This document shows, in pieces, positions 55,119 through 64,000 of a stretch of 64,000 nt of DNA (position 1 is its first letter; each line of letters begins with the position of its first letter). The notes below the pieces were generated by a model. That model searched no databases. It was not told the origin of the DNA and saw nothing but the letters and a program-made list of their open reading frames with translations. The position numbers and the translations under genes are program-made. Source of the stretch: Bombyx mori (Eukaryota > Arthropoda > Insecta > Lepidoptera > Bombycidae); assembly GCF_030269925.1 (NCBI RefSeq), contig NC_085118.1:14939001-15003000 (forward strand). The letters are read 5' to 3'.

Positions 55119-55375
55119 TTTTTTTTTTTTATTGCCATTGTAGGCAGACGAGCATACGGCCCACCTGATGGTGAGTGGTTACCGTTGCCCATGGACTTCA
55201 GCAATGCCAGGGGCAGAGCCAAGCCGCTGCCTACCGCTTAATACTCTCCACAAGCCTCGTTTGAAGAAGGACATGTCATAGCGCTCGGGAAACACCGTGG
55301 AGGGGAGGGAGCTCATTCCATAGCCGGATGGTACGTGGCAAAAAAGATCTCTGGAAACGCACTGTGGACCTATTA
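55119..55375 (-). pseudogene. LINE family D 3' end with C-terminal coding remnant
   Basis: Poly-T then TTGCCATTGTAGGCAGACGA, GGACTTCAGCAATGCCAGGG, then antisense of the reverse-transcriptase tail (CCGGATGGTACGTGGCAAAA). Shares all blocks with 62577-62825. Confidence 0.82.
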
Positions 55376-56831
55376 ACGCATTTACCTATATATATAGATG
55401 AGTTAACCGAACTCATTCTGCTCCTAGTATTATGTAATGTAGAGATCACCAGATATCACAACGTGATCCACCACCATCCACCTTCAGGCATGACGTTAAA
55501 GTCTTGATTTTATTATATAACGGCTGTGCCATCGTATACAAATGGGAAAGATGACTGTTCCTTGGCAAAAATAGGCAAGACAGTGTAACCTACACTTGCG
55601 TCTTTGTAAAAGCCGAAAACAACGGTTACCCCACCCTTCCAAATACCCCCAAAAGCGTTTTGATTAGATGAACAGACGAAGAGGAATTCTATAGACTAAT
55701 AAAACTCTCAGCGGTAGTCAAGATAGAATCGGTGCGACCAATAACATAAAAACGTTCCGCGTGGCTTAGATGACAGGGCGGAAGAAAACATTAACCATTA
55801 AAATAATTATTTAGGTACTGTTACATAATTGATTATTGAAATGCTATGTTTCAAATATGTCATTAGGTCGAATGTGCAGCGTGGGAACCATCATGAAATG
55901 CACAGTTTGGTCTTGTGCCTATCTTTATAAACATGTGAGGTGCTAGGGCGAAATCTAGTGGATTTTAACTTTAAAATCTTAATTTAAAAAAAAACCACTT
56001 GTGATATCGTAATCTCACTCGATTACTGACACTGACATTCTTCTTTTAATTTTTTAGATTTTCTTTTAAAATAAATCTAGTGTGCCAGTGTGAACTAACG
56101 AATCAAAGCCGATCTTCCCACATATAAAATCTCGTTTTACGTTTTTTTGTCCGTGATGAACTTCTGAACTAAAGTACTTATTTTAATGAAACTTCGCACA
56201 CTGTGTCTAATTTGGTCCAAATTGAAACATAGGGTATAAATAAGTTCCATTAATACTATAATTGTTATGACAAAAATTATTCTTGTAAACAAACAATCGA
56301 AATAGTTAAAATTCTCTTTACGTATTTAATAATAACTTGATTGCATCAAAACAGCATCGGAAAATATTATATTTCACGCATAAAATAGCAAGCAATTTAA
56401 CTGTCAATACGCACATGAAGTATGACGTCACAATACAAGTGGGCACACACAATACGGCAAAAACGTACGACTCAATTATGTGCGATCTTCCGTTACTAAT
56501 GTGCACTGAAAGTAGAATGGTTGGGAGGGAAACTTTTTGAAAAACAACGCAGTTTATTGTATTGTTCTTATTGTTTTTACTTGTGTTTTAATCAGATAAT
56601 TGTTTTTGATTTACATTGTAAATGATCGTATATTTTCGTTGATTTAAGAATTTTAATCAAAGTTACTCGTTTCGAAAAATGTGAGAAAGTAATCTATCCA
56701 ATTAAGTCATTAAAATCAGCTGAAAATTGAGGACGTTTAAACAAAGCACTTAAAATTCCAGCGAAAATATTAATTGTAAGTATAATACATGGTGATTTTT
56801 TTAAGCCTTTAGCGAAGTATTTGCTAATTAC
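55376..56831. other. Mostly unique DNA with an old SINE-like stretch
   Basis: 55480-55640 holds blocks in Bm1 order at very low identity (CCACCATCCACCTTCAGGCA … ACCCCACCCTTCC). The rest, including small overlapping ORFs at 56318-56540, is unassigned. Confidence 0.35.
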
Positions 56832-56886
56832 TATCTTATACCTTTAAACGAGCAATTCTTGTATATTAATATATATATGTAATATA

Positions 56887-57518
56887 CAGTCAAAACCGTT
56901 TACTGCGACATCGTTTAGAACAACATGCCGGTTATAACAACCTAGAACGAGGTCCCGGCTGAATGCTATATGACCGCCTTATTAAAAACATTGCTTTATA
57001 CGACATTGCTTATAACGACATACCTCATAAAACGACCACATTTAACTAATATTTCGGAGAATTAGATCTGTTAGAACGACCGGCTAAGCTGTATTGTAAA
57101 CAATTTGAATAGGTATCCACATTTGTCTTCAATGGCTATTAAAATCAGGAAAGATAACAATAGGTTTTAGTTTAGTGTAGGGTATTTTCTAATTCTTAGA
57201 AAAAAAACACGTGCACGCAGTACAGTCAAAGACCGCTTCTTCATGTCTCTTCAGTTATTTTATTACTTATCTATACACAAAACGCACCAAAACTTTTTGG
57301 AGTTATTCGTGAAACTTTCAAAATGTCGCAAAGAAAAAGAAAACTAATTAATATTGAAGAAAAATCGCGTATTTTGTAAACATATTTTTCCATTAATTCC
57401 CTATCGATTTGTTTGTACTTGCACGATACACATTAAACATTACCGGTTGTTACGACTATCGGTTTTTACGACTGAATATGAGCAGTCCCTTCGATGTCGT
57501 TATAACAGATTTTGACTG
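56887..57518 (+). mobile_element. Pogo/Tigger-type mini-transposon
   Basis: The 632-bp insert begins CAGTCAAAACCGTTTACTGC and ends with the inverse (…ATTTTGACTG), flanked by TA at 56885-56886 and 57519-57520, the canonical duplication of the Tc1/mariner/pogo superfamily. Subterminal words ACGAC/ACGACAT recur, as in other Tigger-like elements. A short frame (57323-57379) starting MSQRKRKLINIEEKSRIL resembles the first residues of pogo/Tigger transposases, before the first helix of the CENP-B-type DNA-binding domain, and ends at a stop. It is an internally deleted, non-autonomous copy. Confidence 0.85.
57323..57379 (+). pseudogene. N-terminal remnant of a pogo/Tigger transposase
   Basis: Eighteen codons: a basic start (QRKRK), then a hydrophobic-acidic stretch (LINIEEKSRIL), then TAA. 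Known Tigger proteins begin with a similar basic patch followed by T-x-EEK. No catalytic DDE domain remains in the element. Confidence 0.6.
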
Positions 57519-57755
57519 TAATCTGAATCTCGGAAACGGCTCCAACGATTTTCATAAAATTTAGTATACAGGGGATTTCGGGGGCGGTAAATCGATCTAT
57601 CCACGATTTATTTTCAGAAAATGTTGTTTTGTTCCCGACATCTATTGGCGAATAATAATACTATTTTTCTTAATTGAGGGCAACTAACCGCTTTAAAGAC
57701 ACAACAAGATGATGGTATCACAAAAAAACCGAGCAAAGCTCGGTCATCATTTAGT

Positions 57756-57935
57756 ACTACTAATACCGCTAACCGCAATTCAAGCAACGATACCAATCCC
57801 ATTAATGTAAGGTACATAGTAAAACCATTAACAGATGTCCAGTCGAAGAGTTCGATGTCGAATTTCGCTTTCAAAATCCCGAATTTTCGGTACAACACTG
57901 CCACGAGATTCAAGTAAACATTTGTAGCGTTAGTA
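57756..57935 (-). other. Protein-like minus-strand frame, unassigned
   Basis: Minus frame reading NLVAVLYRKFGILKAKFDIE followed by LFDWTSVNGFTMYLTLMGLV and LLELRLAVLV, hydrophobic and membrane-protein-like. It abuts the E repeat, so its continuation may be lost. It could be a fragment of a receptor-type exon. No splice sites or homologue can be confirmed. Confidence 0.22.
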
Positions 57936-57959
57936 AACTCTTATCTGTGGCTCCACAAA

Positions 57960-58140
57960 TACCGGTGGTCGTGCGTTGTCGCCGCGCGTCCTAATGGGAA
58001 TGCAAATTCAGCGTTTATTGCGAACGTTTGTTTGCGATCGTGGAACATAGGCTTTACACGCTAAACGTGTCGCCTTGTTTAGCGTTAGCGGCGTGTCGTC
58101 CAATTCAATGTCGGACTGTGGCTTAGGAAATATGTGTGAT
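57960..58140. promoter_or_regulatory. Candidate conserved regulatory block
   Basis: CpG-rich, non-repeat sequence with an octamer ATGCAAAT (about 58001), a forkhead-like TTTGTTTGCG and a partly palindromic CGCTAAACG … GTTTAGCGTTAGCG. No ORF. Function is inferred only from motif density. Confidence 0.25.
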
Positions 58141-58189
58141 GAATTTGATACGATTGTTTCGGTCAGTGTACTGTATTTTGTGTTGGATT

Positions 58190-58386
58190 TTTATTCCTAC
58201 CTATTCTAGTAACTTTGCAGGGCTATACCAGATTCACAGAACGAAGAATTGAGCTCATGGGGCTCTAACCTGACGACGTTACTAATACTAGCCCTAGCAA
58301 GACCAGTGCCTTGTAGAATCTACCACCGGATTGGAAACGCGACCCACTGAGAAGATCCGGCGAGAAACAATGGGCTGTGTGGGTTA
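58190..58386 (-). repeat. LINE 3'-end repeat, family B
   Basis: TTCCTACCTATTCTAGTAAC to AGAAGATCCGGCGAGAAACA, GGGCTGTGTGGGTTA. Confidence 0.85.
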
Positions 58387-58455
58387 ATATGTGTTGGGTC
58401 GCTGGCCAGCTTCAATAAAATTTGATGTAGAGACTTTTTATTACTCTTTATACAC

Positions 58456-58675
58456 AACTAGCGACCCGCCCTCGCTTCGCTTCGGAAACTGTAATTTATT
58501 ATTGATTTTTCCACTATTTAATGGTTATTATACATATAAACCTTCCTCTTCAACCACTGTATCTATTAAAAAAAACCGCATCAAAATCCGTTGCGTAGTT
58601 TTAAAGATTTAAGCATACATAGCGATATAGGGACAGAGAAAGCGACTTTGTTTTATACTATGTAGTGATACAACA
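58456..58675 (+). repeat. RTE-like LINE 3'-end repeat, family G
   Basis: Starts ACTAGCGACCCGCCCTCGCT and contains AAAATCCGTTGCGTAGTTTT, typical of lepidopteran RTE-type 3' ends, ending around TACTATGTAGTGATA. Single copy in the window. Confidence 0.6.
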
Positions 58676-58847
58676 CACATGATAAGTACGACTAGAAACT
58701 TTGTAATACAACTAATGTTGCAACACGTTAATGTGTTGCCACACTATAAGCAATTATACATAAAAAGTTATGTTTATGATTGCTCTAAACTACGATAACT
58801 ACTAATGACCATTTTGTTTGATGTGACATTTTTTTTATCGTGCAGCA

Positions 58848-59085
58848 TTTTATTTGATTGCATTTATTTTATAGACCGCTTAGCGTAAAACGGTTATAAA
58901 AGCCCATAGGAATCACAATGTGAATGCCGCTATCCGCTTTATGACATTAAGTCTAAGTTTCAATGGCACGAGTTCTAAGTTCAGTATTGAAACGGCTGCC
59001 CCACCCATCAAACTGGAACGCATGGCTGCTTCGTTAAAGAAATACGCAGGATACTTACCCGTACTCATAATGCGCCAGTAAAACT
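58848..59085 (-). mobile_element. Degenerate Bm1-type SINE
   Basis: GTAAAACGGTTATAAAAGCC, ATCACAATGTGAATGCCGCT and AACGGCTGCCCCACCCATCA keep the family order at reduced identity. Confidence 0.78.
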
Positions 59086-59159
59086 AATTTTCAATGAAAT
59101 GACGCTTCAAATAATTTTTGAAGCGCCCATGTAATAAATGGGTAAAACATCCGATGTCA

Positions 59160-59428
59160 CGCGTGATGTTATAATTTGCGTAATTAGTGGTGGTAGGACC
59201 TCTTGTGAGACCGCGCGGGTAGGTACCACCACCCGGGCTATTTCTGCCGTGAAGTAATAATGCGTTTCGGTTTGAAGGGCGGGGCAGCCGTTGTAACTAT
59301 ACTTGAGACTTTAGAACTTATATCTCAAAGTGGGTGGCGCATTTACGTTGTAGATGTCTATGGGATACAGTAACCACTTAGGACCAGGTAGGCTGTGAGC
59401 TCGTCCACCCATATAAGCAATAAAAAAA
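59160..59428 (+). mobile_element. Bm1-type SINE, 5'-truncated
   Basis: CGCGTGATGTTATAATTTGC to CCATATAAGCAATAAAAAAG. Confidence 0.93.
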
Positions 59429-59768
59429 GGTGATTTTGCCTAAATTGTAATCCTGAAAGCAGACCCACATTTCAATTAAATCCGTAGCTAATACATGTCC
59501 TCGATCGAAATAAAATAAAATAACTTATTAAAAACGAAACTTGTACAATTTATATTAACTGAGATCAAGATATTTAGGACCTGGGGGGATTGCACTTGTC
59601 TCGTGTGTGTGTGTGTATAACTGCCACCCAGAAATAAAAAAAACCCCAGCTTGGCACCTTCAATAATGATGCTTTTTTGTACTTAATCCACGGTCTCCAT
59701 CGTGGCAACCAGATTCAATCATAATACCGGCTTTTAATCACGTCACGTGAACCTTACGATGTGCCTTC
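59429..59768. other. Unique DNA
   Basis: Includes a short GT run (about 59603-59615). No gene recognised. Confidence 0.35.
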
Positions 59769-60100
59769 ATCGTCATCATCATTTCAGCCTATCGCCGTCC
59801 ACTGCTGAACATAGGCCTCTCCAATAGATTTCCAGTGCGACCGGTTCATTGCCACCTGCATCCAACGAGACCCAGCGCTTTTTACTAGGTCGTCGGTCCA
59901 TCTAGTAGGTGGCCGTCCCACACTGCGCTTGCCAGTACGTGGTCGCCACTCCAGGATCTTTCTGCCCCATCGACCGTCCTCTCTTCGTGCTATGTGGCCG
60001 GCCCATTGCCCCTTCAGTTCACTAATTTTACGGGCTATGTCAGCAACCTTCGTTCTTCTACGGATCTCATTACGATGTGCCTTATTCCACAGAAATAATA
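59769..60100 (-). pseudogene. RTE-type LINE C-terminal fragment with 3' end
   Basis: Minus frame of about 100 codons with ISELKGQWAGHIARREDGRW, RPRTGKRSVGRPPTRWTDDL, AGSRWMQVAMNRSHWKSIGE and AYVQQWTAIG before the stop at 59784. These are the hallmark C-terminal motifs of the RTE LINE polymerase, downstream of the reverse-transcriptase domain. The 3' end continues as an ATG/TGA triplet run (59769-59780), the microsatellite-type tail of RTE elements. It is 5'-truncated: endonuclease and reverse transcriptase are absent. The first residues of the longer frame (60100-60113) are outside the homology. Confidence 0.88.
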
Positions 60101-60113
60101 TCAAGATCTTCAT

Positions 60114-60347
60114 TTATTTCTGTGCCTTATTCTATTGGTACCTTACCGTACCTTCGTACTATTGATCCTAGCACGCGGACAGTAAACATGTCGCGAAACC
60201 ATCGGCGGCGGCTCGCACGCTACCAACAAACAGACAACGAATTAGCATTCCTATTAGTGCGACATGTCGCCCGCGGCACGCGACACATCCACAAGTACCA
60301 ACTTTACTATGAAGTATACATTATATAGTTTACGTGAATCTCTAGGT
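60114..60347. other. Unique DNA with a small basic ORF
   Basis: An ATG at about 60188 (AAACATGTCGCG) opens a 47-codon frame beginning MSRNHRRRLARYQQTDNELA and ending at 60328. CpG-rich and protein-like but without further support. Confidence 0.22.
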
Positions 60348-60769
60348 ACTAGAGGTCCCGCGGTAGTCGAAATTCGACTATAATTAACTGGAATTGTAAG
60401 TTTGTACACTATTATGATTGTATTTTATACTTCTATAATCACGAATTTCGCCAAGACTACACTATAAAAAATATTAACAAATGCAAACAACATTTAATCT
60501 ATTCTCAATTTGGCAACAGACGTCAAGAACAAAAGTTTGACAATAAATAGTATGCATGCGTGTGTGCGTCAAGTACATGGTATGTAGTGTGTGTAATGTT
60601 TTCTTTATTGATTTAATGTACCTTTGATGCATTATTTTTAAAAAATATTAGCATTGTGCACTTCTTCTTTATATTCTCTATAAGTGTGGAAAATTTCATA
60701 CTCCTCCGTCCGCGCAATTTTCGTAAAAAGGGATACAAAGTTTTTGCTTCACGTATTAATATATAGATA
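60348..60769 (+). repeat. Dispersed repeat C, full copy
   Basis: ACTAGAGGTCCCGCGGTAGT to ACGTATTAATATATAGAT. The clearest intact 5' and 3' ends of the family. Confidence 0.85.
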
Positions 60770-60959
60770 ATAAAACAGTACAGTCAGATGTATTTGTAAA
60801 TTGAAGAAAAGTAACGCTGCCAAAAAGGACACGTAATTAAAAAGTCTAATGTACACAGTATAAATATATGTTTATGTATGTATATGAATTTATATACAGA
60901 TATATGTGTCAATTCTTTTGATATTTTGTACGTTGTTGTATGTTACGATATATATAAGT

Positions 60960-61227
60960 ATTTTTTATTTATTTATTGCTTAAATGGGTGGACGAGATCA
61001 CAACCCACCCGGTGTTAAGTGGTTACTGGAGCCCATAGTCATCTACAACGTAAATGCGCCACCCACCTTGAGATATAAGTTCTAAGGTCTCAAGTATAGT
61101 TACAACGGCTGCCCCACCCTTCAAACCCAAACGCATTACTGCTTCACGGCAGAACTAGGCAGGGTGGGGGTACCTACCCGCGCGGAATCACAAGAGAGAG
61201 GTCCTGCCACCAGTAATTACGCAAATT
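60960..61227 (-). mobile_element. Bm1-type SINE
   Basis: TATTTTTTATTTATTGCTTA to CCTGCCACCAGTAATTACGC, with the start of the middle block. Confidence 0.93.
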
Positions 61228-61333
61228 ATAATTCTCTCTAAATATAATAAAACAGTACAGTCAGCTGTATCTGTAAATTGAAGAATAGTAACGCAGACAA
61301 AAAAAGGTAATGAAAGAAGAGTAATAATATAAG

Positions 61334-61619
61334 TACTAGATTTTTTCTTTTTTTGATAACGCCATTTTTTTGTGTCTTTAAAGCGGTTAGTTGCTCTCAA
61401 TCAAGAAAAATAGTATTATTATTTGCCAATATCTGTTGGGTAAAGGTGATTATTGAAAACACGAATAAAACAACATTCTCTGAAAATAAATCGTAGCTAG
61501 ATCGATTTATCGCCCCCGAAATCCCCTGTATACTAAATTTTATGAAAATCGTTGGAGCCGTTTCCGAGATTCAAATTATATATATTATACAAGAATTGCT
61601 CGTTTAAAGGTATAAGATA
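61334..61619 (+). repeat. RTE-like repeat, family E
   Basis: Plus orientation: ACTAGATTTTTTC, GCGGTTAGTTGCTCTC, GTTTCCGAGATTCAAATTAT, ending GCTCGTTTAAAGGTATAAG. Confidence 0.82.
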
Positions 61620-61950
61620 AGAAAAAGCGATTTTAGGGATTATTTTTTCTGTCTGTCCATTTCCTAAAACTACCAACTTGAAAAAACTAAACTTACAAGT
61701 TATAAAAACACATTTTTACGCTCGACAATTTCGGTATACTCAATCAACGGGGAAGATCTAAATTTAGGTATAAATCAATACCAGCTAACTCGCAGTCTAG
61801 ACGATACGTTAAATAAACCGTTCTTCGTAACATACACTGCAGTGCAGTGCAGTTGGAGTGAACGCATGAATATTTCATTGTTTTATCTATTTTTGGAGAA
61901 TCGCTCTAATGGGAATTTCTGTTTTTGGTTAGTTTTGGTCATAATTTTTT
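61620..61950. other. Unique DNA
   Basis: CTGCAGTGCAGTGCAGT at about 61838-61854 is a short tandem. No gene recognised. Confidence 0.35.
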
Positions 61951-62197
61951 TTCTTTTTTTTTATTGCTTAGATAGGTGGACGAGCTCACAGCTCAACTGG
62001 TGTTTAGTGGTACTGGAGCTCATAGACATCTATAAATTAAATGCGCCACCCATCTTGAGATATAAGTTCTAAGATCTCAGTATAGTTACAACGGCTACTC
62101 CACCCTTCAAACCGAAACACATTATTGCTTCACAGCAGAAATAGGCGGGGTAGTGGTACTTACCCATGCGGATTCACAAGAAGTCCTACCACCAGTA
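61951..62197 (-). mobile_element. Bm1-type SINE, diverged
   Basis: TTTTTTTTATTGCTTAGATA to AGTCCTACCACCAGTAAAG, with many transitions at CG sites (ACTCCACCC, CACAGCAG). Confidence 0.92.
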
Positions 62198-62284
62198 AAG
62201 GCTAGGCTTCCAGAACTATTATAAGATCTATTTGAATATCAATTTGTTAAACATATAAGATAAATGTAGTTAGTGTAGTAGTAG

Positions 62285-62405
62285 TAACGGTACGCAGCAG
62301 TTTGGCTCTGCCCCTGGCATTGCTGAAGTCCATGGGCGACGGTAACCACTCACCATCAGGTGCATCGTATGCTCGTCAGCTTATAAGGGCATTAAACATT
62401 TTTTT
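62285..62405 (+). repeat. LINE 3'-end repeat, family D
   Basis: AACGGTACGCAGCAGTTTGG to ATAAGGGCATTAAACATTTT. Confidence 0.85.
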
Positions 62406-62576
62406 TTTTCGTCGAAGGTAGATTGATGATCTTAGTGAATCATAATTGGTTACTTAGTGGCTATTTTAACTGTAGCGGTAGACCGTATTAGGACTACGAT
62501 TATGAGGATATTTTTCCCCTATCTAAATTTGGTAGCCTAAGGGGCAATTCCAGAATGCACGGGGTTGAGTGACCTT
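62406..62576. other. Unique spacer
   Basis: No recognised feature. Confidence 0.4.
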
Positions 62577-63015
62577 TTTTTTTTTTTATTGCCCTTGTAG
62601 GCAGACTAGCATACGGCCCACCTGATGGTGAGTGGTTACCGTCGCCCATGGACTTCAGCAATGCCAGGGGCAGAGCCAAGCCGCTGCCTATCGCTTAATA
62701 CTCTCCACAAGCCTCGTTTGAAAAAGGACATGTCATAGAGCTCGGGAAACACCGTGGAGGGGAGCTCATTCCATAGCCGGATGGTACGTGGCAAAAAAGA
62801 TCTCTGGAAACGCACTGTGGATGACCGCAGTGGCTCCAGGTAGTATGGATGAACTCTACTCCGGTGGCGGGCGGTACGATGGTAAAAACGAGATGCCGGT
62901 ATCATCTCGAACAATTCCTCAGAGCACTCCCCATGGAACATACGGTACAGAATACAGAGGGAACCGAAGTCCCTCCGCAGACCGAGAGGCTCCAAACGAT
63001 CCGTGAGAATGGGAT
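62577..63015 (-). pseudogene. LINE reverse-transcriptase C-terminus plus 3' end (family D source)
   Basis: Minus frame to the stop at 62636, about 125 codons: LTDRLEPLGLRRDFGSLCIL, FHGECSEELFEMIPASRF, RVHPYYLEPLRSSTVRFQRS, FLPRTIRLWNELPSTVFP and SFFKRGLWRVLSDRQRLGSA. The LCILYR-x-x-HGECSEELF and RTIRLWNELP motifs are characteristic of the end of Jockey-like lepidopteran LINE polymerases. The catalytic domain is missing (5'-truncated). The last 13 codons overlap repeat D, showing that the D fragments elsewhere are short copies of this LINE's end. A poly-T run at 62577-62587 marks the antisense tail. Confidence 0.85.
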
Positions 63016-63039
63016 TATATCCTCATGGGGACCTCAAGG

Positions 63040-63127
63040 TTCAACCTGAGAGAATTTTCTAATAATAGCCCTAACAAGTGCAGCAGTGCCTCGCAGGATC
63101 TACCAGCGGATCGGAATCGCAGCCCAC
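63040..63127 (-). repeat. LINE 3'-end repeat, family B, short
   Basis: CTAATAATAGCCCTAACAAG, GGATCTACCAGCGGATCGGA, AGCCCACTCACGG. Adjacent to the family D fragment and followed by a Bm1 scrap (CGCACAAGAGGTCCTACCAC). Confidence 0.7.
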
Positions 63128-63159
63128 TCACGGACGCACAAGAGGTCCTACCACAAGTC

Positions 63160-63627
63160 ACAAGAGTAATTTACGTCGTAAACTTACAAATATTCGGTCA
63201 ATATATCGATTAGTGACTTTAATCACTGACCCCTCTCGATTTAGATTCGTTTTTTTGTTTTAGACTTTCTCTTTGGTTTCGTTAAAAATAACTAATTTAT
63301 TTTTATAAGTTATATTTTTTATAACTAAAAATAACTAATTAAACCAATTTGTTTATATCGATACAACTAAAACGTCAATAGCTATTTAACAAAACAAAAA
63401 AATTGTAATGATTCACCGACACAAAATAAAATTGTACTAAGCTCTCTTGTATCAAAAATATTTAAATATGTATCCGAAAATAATGTCTGCATTTGTACGT
63501 GTCATAACATCGTACACTGCTTTTAATCACTGCCGCGTAAAAATGTTTTTACAGTTCATTCCATGCGTGTTACTCTGCGCTGCCGTGAACGGATTTTGTA
63601 TCTACTTTCACACTATACTCTCGAATA
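63160..63627. other. AT-rich unique DNA
   Basis: AAAATAACTAATT is repeated at about 63284 and 63327. No gene recognised. Confidence 0.35.
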
Positions 63628-63871
63628 TTTTTTTTTATTGCTTACGTGACTGGATGTGCTCATAGCCCACCTGGTGTTAAGTAGTTACGGGAGCCCATAG
63701 ACATCTACAACGTAAATGCGCCACCCACCTTAGGATATAAGTTCTAAGGTATCAAGTATCTCAACGGCTGCCCCACACTTCAAACCGAGACGTATTACTG
63801 ATTCGCGGCAGAAACAGGCGGGGTGGTGGTACCTACCCGTGCGGGCTCACAAGAGGTCCTACCACCAGTAA
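63628..63871 (-). mobile_element. Bm1-type SINE
   Basis: TATTTTTTTTTATTGCTTAC to GGTCCTACCACCAGTAAAAT. Confidence 0.93.
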
Positions 63872-63945
63872 AATGTTTCAGATTCTACATAATTTATTAT
63901 AGATAGCGTTGGAAGCGATAAATTCAGTATTTACTGGTTAATGTT

Positions 63946-64000
63946 ACATCAACTTGAATCCCACCGCTAAGCTTGAGACGTCAAGTCTCGAAGTCTCAAT
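63946..64000 (-). mobile_element. Degenerate Bm1-like fragment cut by the window edge
   Basis: CCACCGCTAAGCTTGAGACG, TCAAGTCTCGAAGTCTCAAT follows the SINE block order. It continues beyond the window. Confidence 0.4.

Larger units (their letters stand above)
56832..57755 (-). repeat. RTE-like repeat, family E, split by a pogo-type element
   Basis: Left part 56832-56886 (CTTATACCTTTAAACGAGCA) and right part 57519-57755 (ATCTGAATCTCGGAAACGGC …) are contiguous in the other E copies. Confidence 0.88.

Noticed and set aside
57323..57379. A micropeptide gene
   Set aside because: It lies inside the pogo-type element and matches the start of its transposase.

Overview
The window is AT-rich, intron-containing-style insect DNA, almost certainly from a silkworm (Bombyx). 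The strongest evidence is more than 30 copies or fragments of one tRNA-headed SINE whose sequence and tail (…TAAGCAATAAAA) I recognise as the Bombyx Bm1 family. The window also holds lepidopteran LINE 3' ends (RTE-like, CR1/Jockey-like, BMC1-like) and a second tRNA-derived SINE. There is no bacterial-style gene organisation, no rRNA, no CRISPR array and no complete cellular gene. It reads as intergenic or long-intron DNA. A few short stretches look like host exons: a possible terminal exon or 3' end at about 188-490, a possible 5'UTR exon at about 700-856, a probable first coding exon at 11985-12040, a possible exon at 30595-30824, and a possible minus-strand terminal exon at 46153-46445.

Layout. 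1-5 kb: unique DNA with fragmentary repeats, a 24-bp tandem triplet and a small inverted-repeat element carrying a basic ORF. 6-9.9 kb: a SINE cluster, a fragment of an RTE LINE C-terminus, the tRNA-SINE and an inverted-repeat element. 11-20 kb: the probable first exon, a GAAATGA-rich tandem array inside a dispersed repeat, and more SINE and RTE pieces. 20.0-25.5 kb is the most structured part. A 5'-truncated LINE has an uninterrupted 522-codon reverse-transcriptase frame. Its 3'UTR is split by a 3.4-kb DNA transposon with 34-bp terminal inverted repeats and a 4-bp ACAT target duplication. That transposon carries a decayed DDE-like transposase and is itself interrupted by a chimeric SINE. 26-31 kb: a transposase-like ORF tail, a solo LTR, two long Bm1 copies and an RTE 3' end followed by a possible exon. 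31-46 kb: dispersed repeats and SINEs separated by unique DNA. 46-57.9 kb: a candidate terminal exon, a CpG-rich inverted-repeat element, and a pogo/Tigger-type mini-transposon cleanly inserted in an RTE-like repeat. 58-64 kb: RTE and LINE C-terminal fragments with more SINEs.

How the parts relate: the autonomous LINEs seen only as fragments here are plausible sources of the machinery that moved the SINEs. The nested order LINE, then DNA transposon, then chimeric SINE gives a relative timeline. Most apparent ORFs are SINE or microsatellite shadows. I did not identify a new operon-like system. The best candidates for something under-described are the nested DDE transposon, the SINE chimera, the CpG-rich inverted-repeat element and several unassigned protein-like exons.
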